NCBI RefSeq assembly: GCF_000300195.1
Contig: NZ_AMQH01000020.1
Span: 1-50,003 of the forward strand
Origin: Clostridium tunisiense TJ
Lineage (GTDB): Bacteria; Bacillota; Clostridia; Clostridiales; Clostridiaceae
Direction: 5' to 3'
Length of the DNA: 50,003 nt
In this document: positions 1-8,366 of the stretch, piece by piece
Position numbering within the stretch: the first letter of the stretch is position 1
Layout of the letters: each line of letters starts with the position of its first letter
Position numbers and translations under genes: made by a program
The notes under the pieces: generated by a model
What the model was told of the DNA's origin: nothing
What the model saw: only the letters and a program-made list of their open reading frames with translations
The model's database searches: none

Positions 1-74
1 AAATGATTTTCTTCCCATAATTCAAACTCCTTTCTCCGTACATTTAGTTTTTGGAGAAAAGTTTTAATTATTCG

Positions 75-210
75 GTATAAGTTAAACATTCGTCAAGGAA
101 CCCTATATAGGGAACCAGAGTTTAAGCTTAACTTATACACGAGTCCTACCCTGGTTCCCTTAAGGGTTTATGAAGCTGAATAAGCTAAAATTCTATCATG
201 GAACCCTATA
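75..210. repeat. Cluster of nested inverted and direct repeats
   Basis: The stretch holds an 11-bp inverted repeat (GTATAAGTTAA 75-85, TTAACTTATAC 128-138), a 10-bp inverted repeat (AGGGAACCAG 109-118, CTGGTTCCCT 151-160), a 12-bp palindrome (CCCTATATAGGG 101-112), and GGAACCCTATA occurring directly at 97-107 and 200-210. It begins where the ZIP-like frame loses similarity, so it may be a small mobile repeat or the scar of one. Its class is not recognised. Confidence 0.5.
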
Positions 211-386
211 CCAGCAATAATACCGTAAATTGATAAATGGTATTCACCATACTTTTCTGAAGCTAGCAATAGTTCATCTAAAGATATATGAACCATGATT
301 CCTGCCACCATAGCGAATAGTATTTCAAAGGTTACATCATTAAAGAATCTTTATAGTAGAGCAAAACCTACTATGTTAGTTTCACT
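168..386 (-). pseudogene. Decayed C-terminal fragment of a ZIP-family (ZupT-like) metal transporter
   Basis: Reading the minus strand from about 386 gives a ZIP-like tail: GFALL, a stop (TAA at 351-353), then [37 protein letters not shown] and [11 protein letters not shown]. The ISLDELLP-like segment and the HHLxIYGxIAGM-like ending are hallmarks of the last membrane helices of ZupT/ZIP zinc transporters. The reading frame has lost its 5' part, has an in-frame stop, and changes to unrelated residues after about 209, where repeats begin, before stopping at 168-170. No start codon or ribosome binding site is present. It directly abuts the 3' end of cobT. I infer a dead remnant. Confidence 0.7.
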
Positions 387-397
387 ACATTTTTTAA

Positions 398-1471
398 TTA
401 TTTCTTTCTTATATCCACAAAGTGTTCACTAGCTATAGCAGCTTCTTGGAAGGTTGCCATGTTATTCATTACCCTTGTAGCTGCAATTACTATATTGTGT
501 ACTAAAGGGCAGCCCGTTCCTTCTCCTAGTCTCATATTTAAATTTAATATTGGCTCTAAGCCAAGGTTTTTCATTACTATCTTCTGCCCTACCTCTACAG
601 CACTGTGAGATGGTATCATGTAATCTTTAACTAGTGGGTTTATCTTCCACGCAACAAGAGCTGCAGCTGATGAAATTATTCCATCTACAATAATTGGAAC
701 TCTATAGTATGCAGCTCCAAGGAAGCACCCTACTAACCCAGCAATATCAAAGCCCCCTACCTTCGCTAATACATCAATAGGATTTTCTTTACTTGGCTTA
801 TTTAATTCAAGAGCTTTCTCTATAGCTCTTTTCTTTTTCTCAAAGCCTTCTTCAGTTAATCCTGCTCCCATTCCTACAGCCTCTTCTGAAGAACAACCAG
901 TTAATGCCATTATTATAGCACTACTTGTACTTGTGTTGCAGATTCCCATTTCTCCTGTACCAATGATTTGATAACCCTCTTTTACTAAATCACCCACAAC
1001 TTCTATTCCTGCTTCAATGGCCTTTATAGCTTCTTCTTCAGTCATGGCTCTGCCCTTGCACATATTCCAAGTACCGTATCTTATCTTTTTATTTATCACT
1101 TGTGGATGGTTAATGTCTCCCTTTATTCCAATATCCACAACTCTTATATCCATATTGGAAGTGCTACACACAGCATTTATTCCGCATAGACCTCTAGTGA
1201 AATTCAAAGTTTGGCTTTGTGTTAAGTCTTGAGGACAAGTACTTATTCCTTCATCCCAAATCCCATTATCTGCGCACATTATAACATTACAGCCCTTTGA
1301 AACTTCATTATGTAGATTTCCTGTAATTCCTGAAAGCTGAATTGCAATATCCTCTAACCTACCAAGACTTCCTATAGGTTTAATAAGGTTATCTAGTCTT
1401 GTTGCAGCCGCCTCCATAGCACCTTTGTCCAACTCTTTTATCTCTCTAATAACTGTTGAATATCTCTCCAT
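398..1471 (-). CDS. cobT: Nicotinate-nucleotide--dimethylbenzimidazole phosphoribosyltransferase CobT
   Basis: This 357-residue protein is the normal size for CobT. CobT activates a lower-ligand base such as dimethylbenzimidazole to alpha-ribazole phosphate, using nicotinate mononucleotide. The N-terminus (LDNLIKPIGSLGRLE) and the C-terminal LGEGTG, which holds the catalytic Glu, are family hallmarks. A GGAGGGG ribosome binding site precedes the ATG. It is the last gene of the left-facing B12 series; a ZIP pseudogene follows and no cobU or cobS is seen in the remaining 397 bases. It probably follows the upstream cobalamin riboswitch, though about 200 bp separates it from cbiK. Confidence 0.96.
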   Translation of the reverse strand: MERYSTVIREIKELDKGAMEAAATRLDNLIKPIGSLGRLEDIAIQLSGITGNLHNEVSKGCNVIMCADNGIWDEGISTCPQDLTQSQTLNFTRGLCGINAVCSTSNMDIRVVDIGIKGDINHPQVINKKIRYGTWNMCKGRAMTEEEAIKAIEAGIEVVGDLVKEGYQIIGTGEMGICNTSTSSAIIMALTGCSSEEAVGMGAGLTEEGFEKKKRAIEKALELNKPSKENPIDVLAKVGGFDIAGLVGCFLGAAYYRVPIIVDGIISSAAALVAWKINPLVKDYMIPSHSAVEVGQKIVMKNLGLEPILNLNMRLGEGTGCPLVHNIVIAATRVMNNMATFQEAAIASEHFVDIRKK

Positions 1472-1618
1472 TTTATCCCCTCCAAAGTAATAACTTTTAA
1501 ATTAAAAACCCTTTTAATAAGGATTATTAATACTTTATAACATATCCAAGTAATGATATATAAATACTAAAATTTAAATTGATTCTATTCTATGTAAAAA
1601 CTTCATATTACTTTCCTT

Positions 1619-1657
1619 TAGGCATCTGAAAATAAATAACAAGTCAAAGATACCTTA
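1619..1657. repeat. Short palindromic interspersed repeat, family A copy 1
   Basis: The segment runs TAGGCATCTGAAAATAAA to AAAGATACCTTA, with ends that are imperfect inverted repeats (AGGCATCT/AGATACCT). The core AATAAATAACAAGTCAAA recurs at 31.75 kb and, slightly altered, at 7.63 kb. It lies just beyond the cbiK stop, between cbiK and cobT. Confidence 0.6.
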
Positions 1658-1670
1658 TGAGTTTAATGAA

Positions 1671-2459
1671 TTAATTACTAATAATCTTCTCTAATAATTT
1701 AACGTAAAGCTGTTGGAAACTTTTTACCTCTCCAAGCCCTTTAAGAATACAATTTACCTTAAAGCCTTCTCCTTCTAGGATAGATTTCCAAGAATCTTCT
1801 TCATCTGAAGCCATATCATTTCTTCCGTGATCACCACAAACTAACATAAAAGGTATTAGGTTTAAAACTGTATAATTATTTCTCTTTAATAGTGGTATTA
1901 TCTCTTCAATCGTAGGATATCCTTCAACTGTAGCTATGTGGACATTGGTAGCTCCCATATTCTGTGCTACAGTTTGTAGTTGGAAATAGCAAGCATTAGC
2001 CTGATGAGTTGTACCATGAGCCATTAATATGACTCCCTCTTCTTGACTATAGTGAGCTATTTCTTTTCTTAGAGCTTCAAAGGCATTAATATAATCCTCA
2101 TTTTTGTAAAGTAGTGGAGTTGAAAGTTCTAGAACTTTAAAGTAATTTAGCTCCTTCATAGCATTTACTGCATGTTGAATTTTATCATATTCTTCTCCAA
2201 ATATAATGTGTAATGGCTGAACATAAACCTCTTCATAGCCATCCTTATGCAATCTTTCAAGTGCTTCTGTAACATTATCAACATGATAATCGTCTCTATT
2301 TTTAAGCTTTTTTATAATCATATTTGAAGTGAAGGCCCTTCTTACCTCAAATTCCATAAAGGTTTCTTTAATTGCATTTTCTGTTGCTTCGATAGAGTTT
2401 TTCAAAGCATCCTCATAGGATGTTCCAAAACTTACTACTAATATAGCTTTCTTATTCAT
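1671..2459 (-). CDS. cbiK: Sirohydrochlorin cobaltochelatase CbiK
   Basis: At 262 residues this is the usual length for CbiK, the ATP-independent chelatase that inserts Co2+ into sirohydrochlorin at the entry of the anaerobic B12 pathway. The N-terminus KKAILVVSFGTSYEDA and the two metal-binding His motifs (MAHGTTH near residue 147 and CGDHGRNDM near 210) are characteristic. A GAGGAG ribosome binding site precedes the ATG. It lies between the ECF S-component gene and cobT. Since sirC is also in the operon, the same enzyme might serve iron insertion for siroheme; that is inference. No signal peptide is seen, so a cytoplasmic enzyme is expected. Confidence 0.95.
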   Translation of the reverse strand: MNKKAILVVSFGTSYEDALKNSIEATENAIKETFMEFEVRRAFTSNMIIKKLKNRDDYHVDNVTEALERLHKDGYEEVYVQPLHIIFGEEYDKIQHAVNAMKELNYFKVLELSTPLLYKNEDYINAFEALRKEIAHYSQEEGVILMAHGTTHQANACYFQLQTVAQNMGATNVHIATVEGYPTIEEIIPLLKRNNYTVLNLIPFMLVCGDHGRNDMASDEEDSWKSILEGEGFKVNCILKGLGEVKSFQQLYVKLLEKIISN

Positions 2460-2694
2460 AGGTTTTTCTCCTCAACATTGTATTTTTCAAATCATGGATA
2501 AACTTATTTTAATTAATAACTTAAAACTTAGCTTTTATTGCTACAAAAAATATTCCTTGAATCCAGCTTTAAAGTATTACCTTGAATTCTTATCTGAGCT
2601 TCAAATAGAATTTTTTATCTTATCCCTTACCAAAACCTTAAGGTGTCCAAGGTAGACTGGGTATTAATTAAATGCTAGTCTTAGTTCTTTTTAC

Positions 2695-3204
2695 TTATAG
2701 ATTGGCGTTATATTTTTCCTTTATTGCTGTTGGCATAAAATAATAAACCATAAATGCTAACAATACATTTATTGCTGAAACCACTGTTAAAATTGGAATT
2801 AATCCGTAAACCATATCTCCTAAGATTGGTAATAATACTAAAGTCGATATTGGTCCATTAAATAATGTTCCTACAATGATAGCTACAAAGGCAGCAATGA
2901 AGAACCCATTTTTTCTTAGGAATTTGTAAGCGTAAAAAGTTGCTGCCATGGTTATTGCCATATTTACTGAAATAATTAAGTGTACTGGTAAGGATAAAGG
3001 AAAACCACTTAAAAGTGCAGTAAACAAATGTCCTATTACTGCTACAATAGCTCCACTTACAGGTCCCATAAGTATTGTTGCAAAATATGCTGGCATTGCA
3101 TCAAAAGCTATGCTTCCAAAAATTTTTATGTTAGCACCTACAAAGCTTAACGCAACAAAAAGTGCTAAAAGCACAAGTTTTTTTATATTAAAATTAGATT
3201 TCAT
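2695..3204 (-). CDS. cblT: ECF transporter S-component, probably CblT-like (alpha-ribazole or benzimidazole uptake)
   Basis: This 169-residue, very hydrophobic protein has about five or six membrane segments. The opening NIKKLVLLALFVALSFVGA, with a basic start and an Ala-rich first helix, is typical of substrate-binding S-components of energy-coupling factor transporters. The middle (FDAMPAYFATILMGPVSGA and SGFPLSLPVHLIIS) resembles the CblT group, which is linked to cobT and to alpha-ribazole salvage. The gene sits in the B12 operon between cbiJ and cbiK, two genes from cobT, with an AGGAGG ribosome binding site. The shared ECF ATPases and T-component are not in the window. Class is fairly sure; substrate is inferred from context. 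Confidence 0.75.
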   Translation of the reverse strand: MKSNFNIKKLVLLALFVALSFVGANIKIFGSIAFDAMPAYFATILMGPVSGAIVAVIGHLFTALLSGFPLSLPVHLIISVNMAITMAATFYAYKFLRKNGFFIAAFVAIIVGTLFNGPISTLVLLPILGDMVYGLIPILTVVSAINVLLAFMVYYFMPTAIKEKYNANL

Positions 3205-3288
3205 TTTTTTCCTCCTAATAATTTTTTATTAACACATTATTTTTTTAGGATGTAGATATCCACACTACATTAACATTTCAAGGTTTGT

Positions 3289-4053
3289 TTAAGCCAAAGT
3301 TGATAAAATATACTGTTCTAGTAAACTCAAATCTTTAAATATTACAGGATACTCTACCTTTGGTCTTCCAATGAGAATTATTTTTATATTACATTCAATA
3401 GCTCCTTGAAGCTTTTCTAAAGTTCCACCTTCAACTCCGCTATCCTTGAGTAAAATCCCTTCAATATCATAATCTAATATAATTGCTTTGTTTAATTCCT
3501 TTGAAAAAGGGCCCTTCATTGCAATAATATCCTCAACTGGAACTGCTAACTCTTCACATTCCTTTAGCACTTGGGCTGTAGGCAGTATCCTATGAATAAT
3601 TCTGTTTTCTAGGTTTAAATTTATTAGAGTTTTAATATTTCTACTGCCTGTAGTGTTTAACAAATTTCCCTTAAAGGAAAGAACTTTAGGAAGGTCACAG
3701 TAATCCTCTATATAATGGAGGTTTTCATGTTGTAAAAACTCCTCTACTACAGAAGGTCTTTCATATCTTATATACTTAATAGAAAGTTCTTTGCAAACTT
3801 CCAATGCATTTTTAGTTATTTCCTTTGCATAAGGATGAGAACCATCAATAAGAGTATGTACTCCCTTTTCTTTTAGCAAAGCCCTTAATTCTTCTTTTGT
3901 AAGAGGCTTATCATTAAGATATTTAAATTTATAATCCTTTAATAAGCTTCCCCCATAGGAACTAGAAGTGGATACCAAAATATCTTCTGTATATTTGTTT
4001 AGCATATTTAGTATTAATTTTCCCTCACTAGTTCCTAGGATTAATCCAATCAC
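3289..4053 (-). CDS. cbiJ: Cobalt-precorrin-6A reductase CbiJ/CobK
   Basis: This 254-residue protein matches CbiJ/CobK in size and motifs: MIGLILGTSEGK at the start, LIDGSHPYAKEIT near residue 68, an RYERPS motif near 97, and TGSRNIK in the middle. It reduces the corrin ring of cobalt-precorrin-6A with a nicotinamide cofactor. The start is GTG, with the stop of cbiH overlapping it as GTGA (4050-4053), so the two are probably translationally coupled. An AGGGG sequence about 9 bases upstream can serve as ribosome binding site. Confidence 0.93.
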   Translation of the reverse strand: MIGLILGTSEGKLILNMLNKYTEDILVSTSSSYGGSLLKDYKFKYLNDKPLTKEELRALLKEKGVHTLIDGSHPYAKEITKNALEVCKELSIKYIRYERPSVVEEFLQHENLHYIEDYCDLPKVLSFKGNLLNTTGSRNIKTLINLNLENRIIHRILPTAQVLKECEELAVPVEDIIAMKGPFSKELNKAIILDYDIEGILLKDSGVEGGTLEKLQGAIECNIKIILIGRPKVEYPVIFKDLSLLEQYILSTLA

Positions 4054-4766
4054 AGTTTGTAACCCCTTGGAGTAACAAATTTATCCTCTTTATAATAACT
4101 GCTGCTATTTCCTATAATAACTATGGACATCATATCAACCACTGAATCATCAAAGGTTTCCAATGTAAAGTTATGTACTTCTTGTCCAGGTCTTAAGGCA
4201 TTTTTCACTACTGAAACTGGTGTATTTTCATTTCTATATTCTTTTATGATATTTATACATTCCATTAAGTAATGAGGTCTTCCAATACTCTTCGGATTAT
4301 AAAGAGAAATTACAAAATCCCCATCTGCTGCCATCCTTACACGTTTTTTTATTAATTCATAAGGAGTTAATAAATCACTAAGACTTATGTTGCAATTATC
4401 GTGCATTAATGGTGCTCCGAGAACTGATGCAGCTGCTGAAGATGCCGTTACTCCTGGTACTACTTCTACATCCTCTCCCTTAGCCATTTCAAGAATTAAC
4501 CCTGCCATACCATATATTCCTGCTTCACCAGTGCTGATAATTGCTACAGTGTTATCTTTGCATAACTGAAGTGCTTGTCTGCATCTTTCTTCTTCACCCT
4601 TCATTCCAGTAGAAACAACTTCTTTTCCTTCAATTAAATGTTCGATATAAGCAATGTATTTGCTATATCCGACAATAATATTGCTCTCTTTTATAGCTTC
4701 TACAGCTCTTAAAGTCATATGTTCTTGTCCACCTGGACCAATTCCAATTACATAAAGCTTTCCCAT
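4050..4766 (-). CDS. cbiH: Cobalt-factor III / precorrin-3B C17-methyltransferase CbiH
   Basis: This 238-residue class III SAM methyltransferase begins LYVIGIGPGGQEHMTLRAVE, the GxGPG loop of the tetrapyrrole methylase family. A further family motif, STGEAGIYGMAGL, lies near residue 80, and VVPGVTASSAAAS near 105 fits the CbiH/CobJ group, which methylates C17 during ring contraction. An AAGGAG site lies 8 bases before the ATG. It overlaps cbiJ by four bases and follows cbiG across about 155 bp that carry a palindromic element. Confidence 0.93.
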   Translation of the reverse strand: MGKLYVIGIGPGGQEHMTLRAVEAIKESNIIVGYSKYIAYIEHLIEGKEVVSTGMKGEEERCRQALQLCKDNTVAIISTGEAGIYGMAGLILEMAKGEDVEVVPGVTASSAAASVLGAPLMHDNCNISLSDLLTPYELIKKRVRMAADGDFVISLYNPKSIGRPHYLMECINIIKEYRNENTPVSVVKNALRPGQEVHNFTLETFDDSVVDMMSIVIIGNSSSYYKEDKFVTPRGYKL

Positions 4767-4850
4767 AACTTGCTCCTTTTTATATTGATTTTAATTCGAT
4801 TTTCTTTATAACATCTATCATCTATTATGATTATAAGTAATAGTTTTTAC

Positions 4851-4908
4851 TTAGCACTTTTCTTCTTACCAACATGTTCCAACCTGAAGAATCACGCAAA
4901 GTGCCTTA
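4851..4908. repeat. Palindromic element between cbiG and cbiH
   Basis: On the minus strand this reads TAAGGCACTTTGCG at one end and AAGAAAAGTGCTAA at the other, folding into a long imperfect hairpin with inner TTCTTC/GAAGAA pairing. The TAAGGCA end resembles the TAAGGCATCT end of repeat family A, but the interior differs. It could be a related repeat or an mRNA processing hairpin in the operon. Confidence 0.45.
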
Positions 4909-4921
4909 GCTTATATCTAAC

Positions 4922-6028
4922 CTAATCTATTTTACCAATTGCTAAGGTCATACCATTAAAGCTTTCTTTTTCATGAATAACCTTACCTTGTGCTAGTTCA
5001 ATAACTGGCTCACAAACCGCTCCAACTCCAAGGGTTTTTCTTACAAAATCGCTAGTTTTATATTTATGCTCTATGGGTTTAATTTCTTCTGGAGTAAAAG
5101 TGCTTATTTCTACCCCTAAACTTTTGCTAAGGTTTAAAATTGCAACCTCTTCTTTTTTAATAGAAACCGTGGCAATACTTGCTACTGCTTTCTCACTTAT
5201 ATTTTTTTCATCAAGGGAAGTTTTAACTGCCAACTTCATTTCTTCAGGTGAAAAATTTTTCTTACACCCTATACCTAGAATAATGTGTTTTCTTATAAGT
5301 TTTAAAACTGGCATATTTCTTACTTCTTTTTCAAGGGGCAATATTTTTTTTGAAGTTACAATTACAAGTCCTTGTATCTCCTCAATACTGCCTTTGCTAA
5401 TCTCCCCTTGTGTCTCTAATTCTACCTGTCTTACTTCTTTATTCCCTTGCAAAGTATTTTCCTGTGCTAAAATATTCTTAGGAATACTTAGGTAGCCTTT
5501 CGGGCAACCTATTGCTTCTTCTTCATCTATAAATCCGACTGCCTTACCTTCTACCAGCAGTGCTGCAATTTCTTTCGCCTTATCCATGTTCTCAATATAA
5601 AGGTTATTATTCACCGCTATCATATCTGGTGCTACTACCTCTAAATTATCTGTAGCTGTAGTTATAATTGCCTCACAACCTAATATTTCACTAATTACTT
5701 TTGTAAGGTTATTAGCTCCACCAAGGTGACCACTGAGTAACGAAATTGCATATTTAGAACAGCTATCAATTACTATTACTGCAGGATCACTTTTCTTACT
5801 CACCACATGAGGGGCTATTCCCCTTACTGCAATCCCTGTAGAACTAATGAAAATCACTGCATCATTGTTTTCAAAGGCAACTTTACAACACTGTTTAAAA
5901 TTAAAATCCTTATCCTTACTATTAAATACCGTAAGACTTAGACTCTTAAACTTATTTGCAAAGTGCAAAGAAAGTTTGTTTATTATTTTATCCCCTAGGG
6001 CTGTTACACTAATTATGGCTATTTTCAT
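4922..6028 (-). CDS. cbiG: Cobalt-precorrin-5A hydrolase CbiG
   Basis: CbiG opens the delta-lactone of cobalt-precorrin-5A and releases acetaldehyde in the anaerobic pathway. The 368-residue protein starts MKIAIISVTALGDKI, has GRGIAPHVVSKKSDPAV and LLSGHLGGANNLT in its N-terminal and central domains, and ends with a CbiG C-terminal domain beginning ILGIGCKKNFS. An in-frame ATG 57 bases upstream would create a longer overlap with cbiF; I chose 6028 because AGGACGGG lies just before it and the family starts there. A Gln/Glu-rich linker of about 40 residues separates the domains. Confidence 0.93.
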   Translation of the reverse strand: MKIAIISVTALGDKIINKLSLHFANKFKSLSLTVFNSKDKDFNFKQCCKVAFENNDAVIFISSTGIAVRGIAPHVVSKKSDPAVIVIDSCSKYAISLLSGHLGGANNLTKVISEILGCEAIITTATDNLEVVAPDMIAVNNNLYIENMDKAKEIAALLVEGKAVGFIDEEEAIGCPKGYLSIPKNILAQENTLQGNKEVRQVELETQGEISKGSIEEIQGLVIVTSKKILPLEKEVRNMPVLKLIRKHIILGIGCKKNFSPEEMKLAVKTSLDEKNISEKAVASIATVSIKKEEVAILNLSKSLGVEISTFTPEEIKPIEHKYKTSDFVRKTLGVGAVCEPVIELAQGKVIHEKESFNGMTLAIGKID

Positions 6029-6788
6029 TTTTACCCGTCCTAAACATATGGGTGAAGTTTTCATCGTATAATAAGCTTTTTTCATAGTTGCAGTCTATAA
6101 AATCACCAACTAATATTTGAGCTTGCTTTGTGATATTTGCTTCTTTAACTTTTTCAGCTATATCATCTAAAGTTCCTATTACTACCTTTTCATCTTTCCA
6201 AGTAGCTCTTTGAATAACAGCTACAGGTACATTTCTTCCATAACCCTTTCTTAACTTCCCCACTACCTTTTCTATCATTCCAACTGATAGGAAAAGTGCC
6301 ATGGATGCTCCTATTGAAGCTAATCTTTCTAAGTCCTCTTTTTCTGGTACTGGAGTTCTTCCTTCCATTCTAGTTAAAATTACAGTTTGAGATACACTTG
6401 GAAGAGTAAACTCTCTATTAATAGAGGCTGCTGCTGCAGTAAAGGAACTTACTCCAGGAACTACTTCATAGTTAATATTTAGTTTATCTAATTCATCCAT
6501 TTGCTCTTTAATTGCCCCATATATAGCTGGATCTCCAGTATGTAGCCTTACAATTTTTTTATTTTTCCCTTTTGCTTCAACTATAGTTTCTATAACCTGA
6601 TTCAAGGTCATTGCAGCAGAATCATGAAGCTTTACATCTTCCCTACAACCCTGAAAATGCTCTCTACTTACCAAAGATCCTGCATAAATAATTACTTCCG
6701 CCTCTTCAAGAAGTTTTCTTCCCTTTACGGTTATTAAATCTGGATCCCCAGGTCCTGCACCAATAAAATATACCTTACCACTATCCAT
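6009..6788 (-). CDS. cbiF: Cobalt-precorrin-4 C11-methyltransferase CbiF
   Basis: This 259-residue class III SAM methyltransferase starts VYFIGAGPGDPDLITVKGRK and has RLHTGDPAIYGAIKEQ and VVPGVSSFTAAAA, all typical of CbiF/CobM. It methylates C11 of cobalt-precorrin-4. Its 3' end overlaps the start of cbiG by 20 bases, suggesting coupled translation. AGAGGT precedes the ATG. The spacer towards cbiL is an AT-rich degenerate tandem repeat. Confidence 0.95.
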   Translation of the reverse strand: MDSGKVYFIGAGPGDPDLITVKGRKLLEEAEVIIYAGSLVSREHFQGCREDVKLHDSAAMTLNQVIETIVEAKGKNKKIVRLHTGDPAIYGAIKEQMDELDKLNINYEVVPGVSSFTAAAASINREFTLPSVSQTVILTRMEGRTPVPEKEDLERLASIGASMALFLSVGMIEKVVGKLRKGYGRNVPVAVIQRATWKDEKVVIGTLDDIAEKVKEANITKQAQILVGDFIDCNYEKSLLYDENFTHMFRTGKNENSHN

Positions 6789-6799
6789 CTCTGTACCTC

Positions 6800-6915
6800 T
6801 TTCCTATATACGTGCTATTTTTATATTCTTATCTTCTTATATTGTGATCATGTTATCTTGTTGCATTGCTGTATTCTTATATTTTTATATTGTTATATTC
6901 TTATGTTGCTACTTC
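6800..6915. repeat. AT-rich degenerate tandem repeat between cbiF and cbiL
   Basis: The spacer is made of repeated TATTCTTATATT- and TTATATTGTTAT-like units (about a dozen bases each) with no hairpin and no reading frame. It separates two tightly related methyltransferase genes and looks like slippage-expanded sequence. Confidence 0.45.
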
Positions 6916-7599
6916 TTATATTTCCTCATTCCTATGAGCTATTATTAAAGTCATATAGTCTTTATTGTTTAGTATTTCTTCTCTAGTATGGAAGATTTCC
7001 TGCCCTTCTCTATAAGCTCTTTTTACTGCAAAGTATTTAAAACCTTCTTTATCTAAGTAGTTTAAAACTTTTTCTTCTTGGTTATAAAACTTCATAACTA
7101 CTATATACTTCTCATCTTTTACTCTCTCTATTTGGCTTCCTGGTACAATAAGAAGTGGTTCATCTCCAATTACAAGAATCTCTCCTGCAAGGCTAGCACT
7201 TGCACAGAAAGAGGTGATTCCTGGCACTGTTTCTGTAGTATAATTTTGTTCTCTTATGTATTTTAAAAGATAAATATAGGTACTATAAATAAATGGATCT
7301 CCTATTGTTAAGAATCCTACATTTTTTCCTTGCTGCAAATATTCTTCAATGGTTTTAAAAGCTTCATAAACCTTTTCCTCTTTATCAGGCTTTCCCATTG
7401 GGAAATGACTTATTATCACCTTTTGATGTGGCTTTATAAAGTTTTTTGCTGTTTCATAGGCAATACTAGCTCCCCCACCCATGGCACTTGGTGCTATGAT
7501 TATTTCACAGTTTTCTATTACTTTTATTGCTTTAAGGGTAAGTAAATCCTCTCCCCCTGGTCCAACTCCAATTCCATATAATGTTCCTAATTTACTCAT
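6916..7599 (-). CDS. cbiL: Cobalt-factor II / precorrin-2 C20-methyltransferase CbiL
   Basis: This 227-residue protein carries out the C20 methylation of cobalt-factor II. It starts MSKLGTLYGIGVGPGGEDLL and keeps the class III methylase motifs FLTIGDPFIYSTYIYLL and TVPGITSFCASAS. A start eight codons upstream is possible, but GGAGGAA lies directly before the ATG at 7599, so I use that. The upstream repeat (7617-7658) separates it from cbiT. Confidence 0.94.
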   Translation of the reverse strand: MSKLGTLYGIGVGPGGEDLLTLKAIKVIENCEIIIAPSAMGGGASIAYETAKNFIKPHQKVIISHFPMGKPDKEEKVYEAFKTIEEYLQQGKNVGFLTIGDPFIYSTYIYLLKYIREQNYTTETVPGITSFCASASLAGEILVIGDEPLLIVPGSQIERVKDEKYIVVMKFYNQEEKVLNYLDKEGFKYFAVKRAYREGQEIFHTREEILNNKDYMTLIIAHRNEEI

Positions 7600-7616
7600 A
7601 TTCTTCCTCCAATATC

Positions 7617-7658
7617 TAAGCATCTGAAAATAAATAATAAATCAAAGAAGATGCCTTA
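7617..7658. repeat. Short palindromic interspersed repeat, family A copy 2
   Basis: It reads TAAGCATCTGAAAATAAATA to AGATGCCTTA, with near-perfect inverted ends. The terminal TTA is the complement of the cbiT stop codon, so the repeat end supplies or coincides with the cbiT stop. It shares its core with the copies at 1.6, 31.7 and 33.2 kb. Confidence 0.65.
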
Positions 7659-8222
7659 ATTTGCCTTCGTAGCCGTAACTATAAAAATAGGGTTTTGTGC
7701 CTTCAGCATATAGCTGCTTCCAACGGTTTTTGATACTGCAACTTGCATACATTCTACTAAATATCCCAATGTTTTTAAGGTTTTCATAGCCTTGTGTAAA
7801 TTATCAATAGTTATAAAGTTGAGAACCATTTTTCTTCCTGGCATTAACATACGTCCATATTCCTTGATAATAGCTTCAATATTTCCACCGCTACCCCCTA
7901 TGAATATTCCATGAAACTCACCTTTAATTTTGGGTAATACCTCTAAGGCTTCCCCTTGAATTATTTCTACATTTTGTGCCTTGAACTTTTCCTTATTAAC
8001 CTTTATAACCTCTAGTGCTTCACTATCCATTTCAATAGCAGTAACTAGTCCCTCTGGGCAGCACTTTGCCATTTGAATAGAAACACTACCTGTACCAGCA
8101 CCTATATCAAGAAGGTTAAAATTCTCTTCTAGCTCTAATTTTGTAATGGTTAAAATTCTAACCTCTTCTTTAGTCATAGGGCAATTGCCCCTAATGAATT
8201 CTTCATCTTTTATAAACTTCAC
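7656..8222 (-). CDS. cbiT: Cobalt-precorrin-6B C15-methyltransferase (decarboxylating) CbiT
   Basis: This 188-residue class I SAM methyltransferase has FIRGNCPMTKEEVRILTITK at the start and the Rossmann motif LLDIGAGTGSVSIQMA, as in CbiT. It methylates C15 and decarboxylates the acetate side chain of ring C; with CbiE it does the work of CobL. Translation appears to begin at GTG (8222) with GGAG upstream. Its stop codon coincides with the end of a palindromic repeat. Confidence 0.94.
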   Translation of the reverse strand: MKFIKDEEFIRGNCPMTKEEVRILTITKLELEENFNLLDIGAGTGSVSIQMAKCCPEGLVTAIEMDSEALEVIKVNKEKFKAQNVEIIQGEALEVLPKIKGEFHGIFIGGSGGNIEAIIKEYGRMLMPGRKMVLNFITIDNLHKAMKTLKTLGYLVECMQVAVSKTVGSSYMLKAQNPIFIVTATKAN

Positions 8223-8324
8223 AATATCACTCCACTTTTATACTAAATCTTTATATATATGTTCTAATAAATAACCTACATTATAACCTTTAGAGTCATC
8301 TATATTTGACAACTGCTTGGATGT

Positions 8325-8366
8325 AGAAAGTTAATTAGAGCTTATATATTAATAAAATAACTTTCT
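8325..8366. repeat. Inverted repeat at the cbiE 3' end
   Basis: Nine-base arms AGAAAGTTA (8325-8333) and TAACTTTCT (8358-8366) enclose a 24-base AT-rich loop, and the right arm overlaps the cbiE stop codon. There is no T run, so it is more likely an mRNA stability or processing hairpin than a terminator. Confidence 0.4.
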
